From Heloderma charlesbogerti (Eukaryota; Chordata; Lepidosauria; Squamata; Helodermatidae): 64,000 nt of DNA. Below, in pieces: positions 52,045 through 62,940 of the stretch. How positions within the stretch are numbered: position 1 is the stretch's first letter; every line of letters begins with the position of its first letter. The stretch is taken from the NCBI GenBank assembly GCA_026122225.1, contig JANEZZ010001905.1, forward strand, positions 1,922,001 to 1,986,000. Reading direction: 5' to 3'. The notes beneath the pieces are model-generated. The model was not told where the DNA came from. It did no database searches and worked only from the letters and a program-made list of their open reading frames with translations. A program made the translations under genes and the position numbers.

Positions 52045-52829
52045 AGAGAAAGAAAAGAAAGAAAAGGGTGAACAGGGATGGGGGTGACTGGGAGGCTGTT
52101 CAGACAGAGGCCATTTCTTAATTTCTAGGTCTTCTTCAATATCTCTTGCTCCTTGCTTTTTCTCCAGAAAAAGAATAATGTGCTAAAGCCAAATGATCCA
52201 CCCATCAACCATTTCCAAGAAACTTTTTTTGTGTGTGTTCTCTTTTGGGGTTGTTTATGCTCTCCTTCCTTAGAAGAGGGAAAAAACAAAACAAAGAAAG
52301 GGTGGCAGTGGCGGGGGGAGGAGGGACTCCTACGTGGCTGTGCCCGATTTTCCTCTGGGAACCTCTTTAAAGATTTGAAAAAAAGCGAAATGTTTGAAAC
52401 ATTTTTTTAAATGATTAGTTCTGGGAAGTTTTTTCGAAAGATTCCTTCAAGGCCATTCCAAACCTTCGGGAGGATAAAATGTCCCCTTAATCTCTCATGC
52501 TTTGGATGGGGTGACGTGTCAGCCTTCTTATTATTCTTTTTTCTATTTTTCTTAATTTTCATTTGACCGCCTTTGAAATAAAATTTTTCCCTCCACGCTG
52601 ATAACCCAATGCACACACAGGCCAAAGTGAATACTTTCAAACAAACATAATTAATAATATACCATATAGGACACTGAACTCTCTGTAATATTCATGGTGG
52701 GGGTGATGGAACAGACTTTGCATCATTTCTGAAAACATTCGTGCAAAATATCTCCCCCCCCACACACACACACAGGCTCTTTTTGGTTCAGCACTATCAC
52801 AGATCCAAATGTCAGATTTCAAAAAGGCC
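52045..52829. other. no recognised feature
   Basis: Nothing recognised. Confidence 0.4.
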
Positions 52830-53345
52830 TCGATTGCCTTTTGGTACTTTAATTGTTCCTCAAAGGGAGAAACTCCAGCTTCTCCTAACGTAACATGACT
52901 GTGACCGGCAAAGTTGCATCTGGCAAAATTCTCTTTCCTGGCATCCCTCTTAAAGACACAGGAACCCTCTCACAGTGCAGACGTGGCAATCCTATGGAGA
53001 GAATACTTTTGCAAGCGTATCTGCAAGTATGGCCTGCAGAAGTTTGCTGAAGAGATTCAGGGAGACATTTCTTTCCTTTCTCCCAATTAAGGGGCTCATT
53101 TGGCACTAATAAGGTACTTATTGACTTGCAGCAAGCCTCCATTGATCCGAAAGAGGTTGCTGTGAACATTTAATAAATTGCCTCCAAGATAAATCAGTGC
53201 GCAGGTAATAAACTGCGGCTCACATAAGCAAACATTCCTTAATTACGTTCCTCTTAATACACTGAGTCCATAATGAATTTTTGAGGCATTTAATTACCCA
53301 TTTGACAAGATAATCGAGGGGTAGATAATGATGAACCTGTACATT
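52830..53345. promoter_or_regulatory. candidate conserved non-coding element
   Basis: Non-repetitive and rich in homeodomain-type TAAT/ATTA cores (CTTAATTACG, CATAATGAATT, CATTTAATTACCC). No coding frame. The texture resembles deeply conserved vertebrate enhancers, but conservation cannot be tested from one sequence. Confidence 0.25.
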
Positions 53346-53994
53346 TTTAAAAGTCGGTGTTGGCTGGCGGGGGCAGGGGGAGAGGGAGGCATGAGGGAGA
53401 AAAGAGAGAAAGAATGAAGCCCAGACAGCAAAAAGCATCTTCCAGTGACGATAAATGAAGTCCCCACTCCCCCCGCCCCCCGGCTGTCTAGTTAAAGACT
53501 TATTACTAGCAGATCAGTTTGGCGCATCTACAAAGACCATCCTTGCAAAAGCCGTTGGTCCTCCAGGATGTAATGTGACCTCGAGCTTCTCAAGGGTCTG
53601 CCCTCAAACCCATTTTCATTCCCAGGCCTTAGGCCTGGAATATTTATTTTTATTTATTTCATCAATTTATATTCTGCTTTCCATACCTAAAACTATCTCT
53701 AATATCTCTCTCTAAGGAATATATAAGGTCACAAAGTGCTCCTGAGTACAGGCAAGACTCATCTTCCACATCACCCGCAGTCTATCCAGGGCAACCAAAC
53801 GTGGCCACCAAGAGAAAGGTCCTTCTCCCATCCCCATTGGTGCTGCCTCGTGCAGGGGGCAGACTTCAGGGGGCTCCTCTTGAACCAAAACATGGAGCAC
53901 GCAAGACCTGGACCTCAGTGGGGAGATTCCTGCTTAGGGCAGGAGGTGGGGCAGATGACCTCCAAGGTCCCTTCCTCCTCTAAAATCCTGTGGG

Positions 53995-54163
53995 CAGGGG
54001 AGGCTGGTGGCGCCAATTTCAGGGGGCCAGTGAATCCGCTCCAGGTACCTGGCATAACTCTAAAGGAGCTATGCTTTGCACCTTGGAGAGCTCCTTTAGA
54101 GTTCTGACTAAAACCTGGAGCGGATTCACCGCCCCCTGACATTGGTGCCACCAGCCTCCCCCG
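53995..54163. mobile_element. palindromic hAT MITE (GGAGGCTGGTGGC termini)
   Basis: The halves are reverse complements, from CAGGGGAGGCTGGTGGCGCC to GGTGCCACCAGCCTCCCCCG, with GGAGCTATG / TTGGAGAGCTCC near the centre. Same family as 35199 and 59476; duplication not clear. Confidence 0.75.
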
Positions 54164-54761
54164 CCCATAGCACCGGGTCAGCTCATGATCCGTTGCTCCT
54201 TGGCAATCATGAATGTTTGGCCCGATCAAAACGGATGTCGAACATCCCGAGCTTCAGTGCAGGGGCTAGCCAGTCAATATCTGGTCCATTCCCACAAACC
54301 TGTAGGTTTCAGCTCATCCTACTCACACCTGCTCTGTCCTGGCCTCCCTACACCTAGGGAGCTACCGAGCTGAAGGAGGGCCATCAGAATGGCCCAAGAT
54401 CCGTCGTGGTCGCACCCCGGATCCTGAGCATTCTTCCATCTCTGTAAGATGGCATGGAGGAAAGGTGGTCAACAGTGTGTCGTCGAGATGCTTGAACAGG
54501 GGGGAAGCGCACTGCCCTCCTGGAGCCAGCAGAGGGCGGGCTGCTAAGGAGACGGGGAAGGAGAAACGGGCAAGAAGGAGCCCTGGAGTGCTCGCCGTTG
54601 CCCCAGGGATCGAAAGTGTTTCCTCCATGCGGAGAGCCCGCTTTCCAAACAATGCTACCGCCAACAAGTGAACCGAGAGCACATATGACAGCAGGCCCAG
54701 GAAAAAATGCACGTGCATTGCAGCGCACCAGGAATCCTGTTCGCTGATGTTTTAGTTTAAG
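54164..54761. other. no recognised feature
   Basis: G+C-rich; opposing open frames at 54362-54728 lack motifs. Confidence 0.4.
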
Positions 54762-55285
54762 GACACGAGAAGAGCCCTGCTAGATCAGAACAAGGGAGCG
54801 TCTAGCTCGGCCGGCATCCAGCTTGCAACAGTGAGCAGCCGGATGCTTTTGGGATGTCCACAAGAAGGGCCCGTAGGCAGCAGCAGTCCTCAACCATTGC
54901 TTTTGGTATTTAGAGGTACACGGCTTCTGAACAAGGAGGCTCAACTTATCCAGCATAGATCATGGTGGTTAACTGAGCTCATCTCCACCACGGATTTGTC
55001 TGTCTTTTAAAGCTATCTGGGCCATTGGCCATTGCCCACATCTGGTGGCAGTGCATTCCATAGGTTAATTGCACACTGGGTGAAGACGTCTTTTAACTTC
55101 CCCATAAGTTACGTGTGCATTGTTTGAAGAAGCACTTTATTTAGTTTTTCTGTAATCTGCTGACCACCCATTTCACTGGGTGACCCCAGAGTCCCATTAT
55201 TCTGAGAGACTGACTGCAAGATGCCTCTCTATCCACTTTCTCCAGTCCACACCATGCATAATTTTATAAACCTTTATCATGCCAA
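54762..55285 (-). mobile_element. CR1-like LINE 3' region, antisense
   Basis: AAGAGCCCTGCTAGATCAGAAC at the left and CACTTTCTCCAGTCCACACC, TTATAAACCTTTATCATG at the right follow the order of 36595-37138. Confidence 0.65.
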
Positions 55286-55490
55286 CACCCCCCTCCCCTT
55301 GCTTCAAGTTATGTGTCTATCATTAAAAGTATTGCTGGAAATAGATCCTGAGAAGACAGGAAATTTCTTGATTGCGACTAGAATTATTGTTGTTTTTAAA
55401 AAATGGGAGGATTTTTTTTTTAAAAAAACCCTTCTGTGCATGAATGGTGTAAAAAACATCTGGCATACCATTTCATTGTATAAGACACCC

Positions 55491-55565
55491 TTCCACAACA
55501 TGGCGCCCTCCAGCTGTGGAATTATGGGGGTTGAAGTCCAACATACAAAAGCATCTGAAAAAGAG
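55491..55565. mobile_element. palindromic MITE fragment
   Basis: GGCGCCCTCCAGCTGTGG and GGGGTTGAAGTCCAACATAC; same family as 58140. Confidence 0.5.
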
Positions 55566-55899
55566 AGTAAATGCACAAGAAGGGACACCAACAGAGGAAA
55601 GAGCTCCAGGGGATTCCGAGCAAAAGTGAGCCAAGGAGAACGCCTCCAACCCTGCCCTGATCTGGGTCATCAGCTGGTGTGGTCTGGAGGGAAACAGTAA
55701 TTCCGCCCTGGCCCCAGATACTGCAATCTGTCAATTGTTGAGCCCAGACAAAGTGCATGAAGCGAACCATCCAAAGGGAAAGTTATCAAGGGCAACTCCA
55801 CGTGACTCCTCATTCTGCAGATGTCCATGAGGTGCTCGAGAAAAGGGGGAGAGATCAAAATAATTGGGGGAAGGTAGAATATCTCCACTTTCCAAAGGG

Positions 55900-56115
55900 C
55901 CATATGAGTTACCACCCTGTTTTTATTGTTATGATGACGCAATGTTTTCTTTTAACGTTCTGAACTGTTTTTAATTATTTGCTATTTTCCCATGTTTTTT
56001 ATGTTATTATGTTGTATTTTAATGTAAACCGCTTAGGGATTTTAATATATTAAGTGATGTAGAAGTATTGCAAATGAATAAATGACCGACTGAATAAATA
56101 AATAAATAAATAAAT
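55900..56115 (+). mobile_element. LINE 3' end with (AAAT)n tail
   Basis: TGTATTTTAATGTAAACCGC, TTAGGGATTTTAATATATTAAG and GAAGTATTGCAAATGAATAAATG followed by AAAT repeats: the 3' end of an L2/CR1-group LINE. Confidence 0.6.
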
Positions 56116-56380
56116 ATTTTTTAAAAACACAGAGGCCAAGGGAAGAGACGTCTGTGGGCCAAGCTAAATGTTACTGTAAAGATGTAGCTAATGATATGTC
56201 TTCCTTTCATTTTTTATTTCTAAAGCAAGTGCAGGGGGCCTAGCATGGGAAGTTTGTGGGGGCTTCGCCCTTTGCCCACAGCTGTGTTCCTGACCCGGAT
56301 CGGGCTGGACGGCTGCAACTGCAAAAAATGGCAAAAAAAACCATTCCACACACAAACCCCTTGGAAATGAATGCAAGGTG

Positions 56381-56660
56381 GCCAGCTGTCCTCTTTCACA
56401 GAGGACAGTCCTCTGTTTGAAGGGCTGCCCAGTCCAAGTCCACCATAAAGATCAAGAGCCATCCGAAGGAAGAGCTAACGGGCCTTCTAGTCGCCCATCA
56501 GCAGCACCTGGACAGCAGAGTGACAGGGATCTCTAGGTCACGTCTTCCACCCTACGGCGAGATGGGTTGTATTTCTATTTACATTATAATTACTCCCGGC
56601 ATCCTTTTCGTCCTCTTCTTTTGTGATGCATTCCTTCTTTTGGCAGTTTGTAAGTATGGT
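56381..56660. repeat. interspersed repeat with GGTGGCC ends, copy 6
   Basis: AAGGTGGCCAGCTGTCCTC, CAGAGGACAGTCCTCTGTTTG and GGGTTGTATTTCTATTTAC; reverse orientation to copy 5. Confidence 0.6.
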
Positions 56661-58139
56661 AGGCTCTTGCTGAACGCGTTTGCGAGGTTTGTGCAGTCTG
56701 GTGTTTGCATGCTAGTTCCCTCCCCTCACTCCTAGGGAGGCGTGCTTAAAGTCCCTGGCCATGTCGCAGCTCCTCTGCACATCTTCCTAGAGCTCTGGGT
56801 CCGGCATAGGAGGCTCAATTCCCCCCCCCCGATGGTCCTGCAGTCATACCTGCTGCTCATTGGTGTGTGTGTGTGGGGGGGTGATGCGCATCTCCCTCCA
56901 CCTCAGGCCTCTCCATGAACGCCACCACGGGCCAGCACAGAGGCCTAGTCACCCCGTCCCGGGGGGCTTCTACCTTTGCCCATGGTGTGGAGGCATTTTT
57001 ATGGGAGAGATGAAGGGAGACAAGAGTGCAACCGCGGTCCTTACTCTTCTTTGAGAGGTTAATGACCCAGTTAGCAGTTCTTGGCTGCGGTTCCCGACAT
57101 TTTGCAGACATTAAGAGAGGCTCCGTTGCCAAGTACATTCTGTTCCTTGGAGGTCAGCCAAGGCATCTCAGATTACTGTGTAATGCGACAAAGAGGGAGC
57201 TAACTCGGAGGTGAAGGCAGGGGGCGGGGGGGGAGCCGGCTTCAGAGGGGGCGGGGCGGGGGATGCACCACAGCTAAATTTAAACCTCCGAGCTGGAAAC
57301 GCTTCTCCGGAGTGCTTCTCCACTGGAGGGGAGCGAATCCCAGAGCAAACAGGGCAGACGCTGCTGGGAAAGACAGGAGATAATTGAACGGTTCCTCCGC
57401 AGGGACCGCGCAGGCCCCGTGACTCTGCTGAGCTCCAGACCATGCAGCATTTGTGTCAGGGGTGGCGAGGCCTCGGTAACCACTAGCTGGCTTCCTGCTG
57501 TAGAGGATGCCAGACCCTGGGGCAGGGCAAAGGGAGCCGGAGGAGCTGGGCCGGGAGATGCCGGGAGATGGAAAGGGAGGGATGCCAGGCGGAGGCTGCA
57601 GCTCATGCCCCCCCCCCCACCGCCATGCATGTTTTCTCCATCCTTTAAATTGGGGTGCGGGGGCTGCAGAAGTTTGCCCTCTTTGGCCTGCCACTCATTC
57701 CCCAGCAGCATCGCAAGGCGAAAAGCACCGGCCTTGTGGATGAGACCTGGAGGAAGGCGGCAGGGGAGGGGGGAGCTCAAGGCCCCTTGGAAGCAGCGCA
57801 GCGAATGGATGGAGGAGCAGAGGGCAGCTCCAGGAAGCTGCATCCAGGGGCGCCAGTTCAAATGGCAGTTTGGGGGAAAACAGGAGAGAAGGTGATGCTC
57901 GTGTGGGTTCGCACTGGGGGTGGAGAGAAGATCCTAAGCAAAGCCTCTTTGGGACATTGAAAGGCAAATGCAAAAAGCAAGCAAGCAAGGGAGGAAAGCA
58001 GTGGAAGGATGGAAGGACAGATGGACAGACGGAAGGACTGGGTCTTAAAAGCAGTTGTTGTAGTGATGCTTTTAAATATCTGGTGACTTTAGCCATGCTA
58101 TCAGCACAGGTCAAGTACCAAACTTCATGTCATTCAGCC
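56661..58139. other. no recognised gene; G+C-rich patch inside
   Basis: 57225-57450 is CpG-rich with GGGGCGGGGCGGGG boxes, like a promoter or first exon. Frames through 57242-57895 occur on both strands and show no domain, so I call no gene. Confidence 0.35.
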
Positions 58140-58270
58140 TGCTCCAACCTAGTGCCCTCCAGGTGAGTTGGACTACAGATGTGTTGGCCTACAACTCCCA
58201 TGGCTGGCCGGGGATACTGGGAGCTGTTGTCGGCCACAACCGGAGGGCACCAACTTGTGGGAGGGTGGCT
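58140..58270. mobile_element. palindromic MITE (GTGCCCTCCAGGTG type)
   Basis: AGTGCCCTCCAGGTGAGTTGG mirrored by CAACCGGAGGGCACCAACTTG, around CTACAACTCCCATGGCTGGCC. Confidence 0.75.
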
Positions 58271-58329
58271 GGGCTGCACAGTGCCACAGCCTCCTCCTTG
58301 CCTGTAGAAGCAGGGGCCTGGAACTGGAG

Positions 58330-58400
58330 GGGCATCTGAGCGTGGGGGTTGGACTCAATGGTCTTATAGGCCCCCTCCAACCCTACTATTCTGTGATTCT
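58330..58400 (+). mobile_element. CR1 3' end fragment
   Basis: GGGGGTTGGACTCAATGGTC, TTATAGGCCCCCTCCAACCC and ATTCTGTGATTCTG: CR1 3' terminus. Confidence 0.85.
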
Positions 58401-59207
58401 GAGCCGCATCTTCTAGCCTGAAGCGTCCCTGGAGGGGGGAAGCCCACCGCTGCGGCCCAGGCTGCCTCCATCAAGGGGCAAGGAGGCAACCGCAGGCCCT
58501 GCAGGCTGAGCGGGCCGCGGCACGATATCCCGGGCATGCGCTTGCAGAGCGGACTGCTGCCGGCACTGCGAACATGAGAGGAGGTGGGCCTGCCTCCGCT
58601 GCACGTGCGTCCTTCCAGCCTCCTGGGGCCATGCTGATGACCAGGCCGTGGCTGTGGGGGAGAGGAGCAGCTGCACTCACAGGACCAGCCGCTAGAGGGA
58701 CCCCTCGTCTCACGCTCTGCTCGCCTTCCCCAATCCCCACTCGCCCAGGGTCTGGTTCAGACTGGGGTGGAGCTGAGACAGCCAGAGCTGCCTGTCTAAA
58801 GCTGGGGGTCTTGGCTGGGGGTTCAACCCAGCCTGGGCGCTTCACCCTTTGGCTGGGAAACCCAATGAGAGATGTGGCTGGCTGGAGTTTAACCGACAGT
58901 AATGAACTCTGCCCATGTCCAGAGACACTGTTGGATTTATTATTACTTCATATACCCTGGGATGAAACCCTTCTGGCACAGAAAATAGGTAACCCTGCAG
59001 CTGTGCTGGTGGAAAGGGAAGGCTGTGCTGGAGAGCCAATGGTTTGATCCAGCAGCGCCATTTTTAGCACATACACATGATGCTAGGAGTGTTTTCGAAT
59101 GTGAGGTTTAAAGCAGATGCTCAGGACACAAGTCCTGCTGGCTCTTGCCCCAGCTCCATCCAGTCCAGCACTGGGTTTCTTACAGGAAGCCCAGGAGCAG
59201 GGCGTTG
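58401..59207. other. no recognised feature
   Basis: G+C-rich DNA with opposing frames and no domains. Confidence 0.35.
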
Positions 59208-59335
59208 GAATATAGGAAGCTGCCTTATACCAGGCCAGCTTCTGCTGGTCTGTATGGGTCAGCACGGACTGCACTGACAGGCAGCCCCTCTCCAGGGCTT
59301 GCAACAGGGTGGTCTTCCCCAGTCCCCAGATGCTG
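59208..59335 (-). mobile_element. tRNA(Ala)-derived SINE, partial, antisense
   Basis: ATAGGAAGCTGCCTTATACC and CACTGACAGGCAGCCCCTCTCC; the tRNA-like head is missing. Confidence 0.75.
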
Positions 59336-59355
59336 GGAACTGAAAGGGGGGGTTG

Positions 59356-59410
59356 TTCTCTCTCTTTCTCTTCTCTTCTCTCCCCTCCCCTCCCCTCCCC
59401 TCCCCTCCCA
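59356..59410 (+). repeat. pyrimidine tract, (CTCCC)n
   Basis: CTCTTTCTCTTCTC grading into about seven CTCCC units. Confidence 0.93.
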
Positions 59411-59475
59411 GCACCTGGGATCCAGAGGTATATTCCCTGTGAAAACAGAGGCTCCATTTAGCCCAGAGGTGTTCA

Positions 59476-59631
59476 CAGTGGAGGCTGGTGGCTCCGATGT
59501 CAGTGGGTCAGTGAATCTGCTCCAGGTTTCGGTTACACCTTGGATGGCTCCTTTAGAGTTCTGGCTGATTCTGAATGAAGCCTGGAGCAGATCCAATGCC
59601 CCACTGGCATCGGAGCCACCAGCCTCCACTG
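59476..59631. mobile_element. hAT MITE (CAGTGGAGGCTGGTGGC termini)
   Basis: CAGTGGAGGCTGGTGGCTCC...GGAGCCACCAGCCTCCACTG; flanking 8-mers GGTGTTCA and GCTGTTTA match at 6 of 8. Confidence 0.82.
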
Positions 59632-59639
59632 GCTGTTTA

Positions 59640-60177
59640 TTGACCAGTCCTCTGTGAAACTGACCAGGCCTTTCAAAAGGCTATATTCAACTGTAGAGAC
59701 ACAGAACCTTGGGGCACTAAACTCCAGAATCTACTCCGCCGGTCATCTCCACTCATCTCTTCAGCAGCTCTGAATAATGTGAGTTTGATGAGAGGTTCCA
59801 CATGGTCAGAGGTTCACCAAAACGGTGTCAGAAAGATCCGAAGGCCTTGTGAGCCTCACATGTGAGAAATCGCTCAGTGTGCCACTCCCTCTTGCACCAG
59901 GAAAAAAAGTGGAGCAGAGCGCAAGATAAATTTTTTTTAAAATCCCCCTTATATCGTGCAGTGACTTTGGATTCTGGGGGTGGGGAGGGAGGAAAGACGG
60001 GAAGGTGTTTATTAATGCTGAAATTGGGATTGATTGATTGATTGATTGAATTTTGTGGACTGGGTCATTAGGGAACTGAACAGGATAATCACACCCTCAC
60101 CAGAGAAATGACACAGCTGCTACCACTGGGCTTTGAAAGGCCCCCTCTGCAAGCTATACAAGGGTACAGAGCAGCAG
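59640..60177. other. no recognised feature
   Basis: Nothing beyond a short (ATTG)n run at 60030-60049. Confidence 0.4.
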
Positions 60178-60290
60178 CTTTACCCAACCCAGCGCCCTCC
60201 AGTTGCCTTGGACTACAAGTCCCATCCTGCCAGCTGGGGTTGATGGGAGCTGTAATCCAACACATCTGGAGGGCACCGGGTTGCACTAGG
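60178..60290. mobile_element. palindromic MITE
   Basis: CAGCGCCCTCCAGTTGCCTTG mirrored by CACATCTGGAGGGCACCGGG; family of 58140. Confidence 0.75.
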
Positions 60291-62559
60291 CTGGGATAGA
60301 GATGCTATGCTACTTGATTTTGCCCTAAGTAAAAGTTCCACAGGAAGACAGTCACTCCCGAACTTCGCCTAATGCGACATTTTGAGAGAAAATTTGACAT
60401 TCCTGTTCATGAGAAACATTGGAGGAATTTTGAGGGAAGCAAAGAAGGGCAGGGGACATGCAAAAGCAACACAGAGTGGAAGCAGACCTGTTCACCTGCT
60501 CCAGGCCCAGGTAGCAAATGTACTTAGACATGATCAGGATCCATTCTGGTTGCAGATAAGGAGTAAGATATTAAGCCACAGTCTTCATAGAAGAGACAGA
60601 TCTGGAGGAGGGATTTGAAAATCTGATAGATGGGGATTTGATCAACTTGGAAGAGGGGTCTGAAGAGAGGAGGCAGCGCAAAGGGCATGTTCCAGCATCA
60701 AGATTGTGTTTAAAGCTGAAATTCATCATTTCATACAAATTCAGCCGCCACTCAAATTTGCGACATGTTTCACCAAAATCCCTTCCACCCATGTGGTTCA
60801 GTAAAGCTCAAGGCAGCAATAAAGATGGGAAGGGAAGAAGCTGGAAAATGAGGAATCATGTTGGCAGGTGTTTCATTACTGCTCTCCATACAAATCCAGC
60901 AGTGGTGTCCCGACGTTGTATGTAATGCGGCAAAGGATCACGGGACGCATTGCTCAGATCACGTGCTGCCTAGGCATTGTGCAGTTGCAAGGAACCACGT
61001 GGGCTGCACCGGCAGTGGGGCGGATCTGTAATTAGCCCAGGCTTATTGGAAGGAGAGAGAGTGAGCAAAAGCAAGAAGGCCAGCTTACTGAACTAGATCC
61101 CTCTCTCTCCCCCACCCCACTCCGCCCAAGGAGGAAGGTGGTGGGTAGGCAGAAAGTTTATCAAACAGTTTGGCAGTTGGGAAGCAATCTCCAGCCCTGG
61201 TTTAACACACAGTCTGTGCTTCCCATTGCTAATTGGCAATGAGAAGCTCATCAACATTTAAATATGAGGCTCGGTCATGCCAGCAGGAGACGGGGGTGTG
61301 TGCCAAGGCTGCCTGCCGTTCCTTCCTTGCCAAGGATTTTCGAAGAGTGGATTTCTCTAGGAAACTCCAGCAACAGGAGCAGGAAATACAGCATTTGGTG
61401 AAGGAGAAGGCTTGGCAAACAGTTCCACAATAGCCTTTCTTCCAGTCAGTGCCACCCAGATTCACTACCTGCCCTAGAGATGCTAATTAAGACTCAGGGC
61501 AGCCCTGGGCATTCTGGGATGGATTAGGCCTTGCTTGCTTTGGATTAAGGTATGAGCCAGCAACATCTTTAAATAACGAGTCATGGGGCAAAGCCCTCCA
61601 TCAATGAAGTGAGAATTAGTAACAGAATCTAACTGAGAAGATGCTGGACTGGAATTCAAGCCACCCTGAAATTTTGCAAAATGTGAAATGCAAAGGGGTG
61701 GGGCGGCGGGGCGGCGGGGAGCTGCATCCTTCTCAGTCTGTCCCAGATTACAAAGGGCCATTGCCTGGATGTTGAGGGAAGCCAAGCTTCTGCTTGAAGA
61801 GGCAGAAAAACTTTTCTTTTGGCTTAAACAAATCCTTCACCACCTCATCTTTAAGGTGAGCACATCTCCCAGCCCAAAATCACCCTCCCCCCCCCCCACA
61901 CACTTTCATGGGGGATGATCCCAGGCAGTGAATATTCTGCCCAGCTGTAATTGAAACTCATCTTGCTTATCTCAAAATGTCACAGAAGTTTTGCTCAAGC
62001 AGAAACTCGATAATTTACACTGATATTTAGCTGCAGGGGAAATAGGGCAACAATTCTAGTCCCAGGTTTCTTAATCTCTTTGGCCCCCTCTTCACCACTC
62101 TCAAATTGCCAAGAGGACGTCTAGTGCTGCTGAGAGATAGAGGGTGCCTCCCCACCTCTGTCCCACACCATGGCTTGCCTGACAACCCCCAGGTGATATT
62201 TCACCAGTCTTATCACAGATCTTTGCTTCCAAAGTGATCTTTTAGCTCTGAGATGTGGGCTCGACTCCTCCGAGTCTGAAATGAGCATGATGGCATTATC
62301 TAAAACCACCCAATAAAAGTTGCTAATAGCAAATGTTTGCTTCCTCCAAAATTCCTCAAATATTTTATCTCGGGTGGAACGTCATCTTTGCCTCACAGGT
62401 TTGCTTTGGGCGAAATTCCACAGCCGCTCAGTGTCCTACGATGACATGGCTTTGCTCTTCAGCCTGAATCTCCCAACTTGCCAAGGAATACCTCCTTTAA
62501 AACACACAGAGAAGTGGGCTGCTATCAGGGATGGACAAACCTGTCACTTTGGGTTTCTC
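60291..62559. other. no recognised gene; possible conserved non-coding DNA
   Basis: 2.3 kb without a recognised repeat. 61200-61270 contains CATTGCTAATTGGCAATGAG, a palindromic ATTGCTAATTGGCAAT site within unique DNA. No credible coding exon. Confidence 0.3.
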
Positions 62560-62940
62560 ATTTTGGGGGTTTCTCATTTTTTCCAATCTTAAGTTCGGTT
62601 CATACTGAACTTTGAGAATGTTTTTTTTTAAAGTTTGCATTAAAATGTGTACTCATTTCTCCTAATACATGCATTTTTGTATGCAATCTTGCCCCAAATA
62701 CACATTTTGTGGAAGCAACATTCCTACTATGCATTTTAAATGTTATTTTCATTAATATATGCCTTTCTGTGTGCTATTTCCCCTAACGTATGCATTTTTG
62801 GAGAAGTTGCAAAACTTTGAGAAGTGCAAATTTCAACGGAGAACTGAGTTTCAGTTCAGGTATTACCGTTTTAGTTCGAAAATACAAGGTTAGGCAGTTT
62901 GCATTAAAATACAAACTGAACACATTTCTCCTCCATCACC
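62560..62940. repeat. A+T-rich repeat with ATGCATTTT periodicity
   Basis: Repeated TAATACATGCATTTTTG / TAATATATGCCTTTCTG / TAACGTATGCATTTTTGG about every 60-70 bases; resembles 38390-38632 inverted. CAGGGATGGACAAAC at 62527 may be its terminus. Confidence 0.5.

Noticed and set aside
54362..54728. Two opposed frames over 110 codons
   Set aside because: They overlap each other in different frames of the same strand with no recognisable motif; compositional.
57242..57895. Long overlapping frames on both strands in G+C-rich DNA that might be a host gene
   Set aside because: No domain, no splice logic, Pro/Gly-rich low complexity and mutual overlap on both strands; open frames are expected at this composition.
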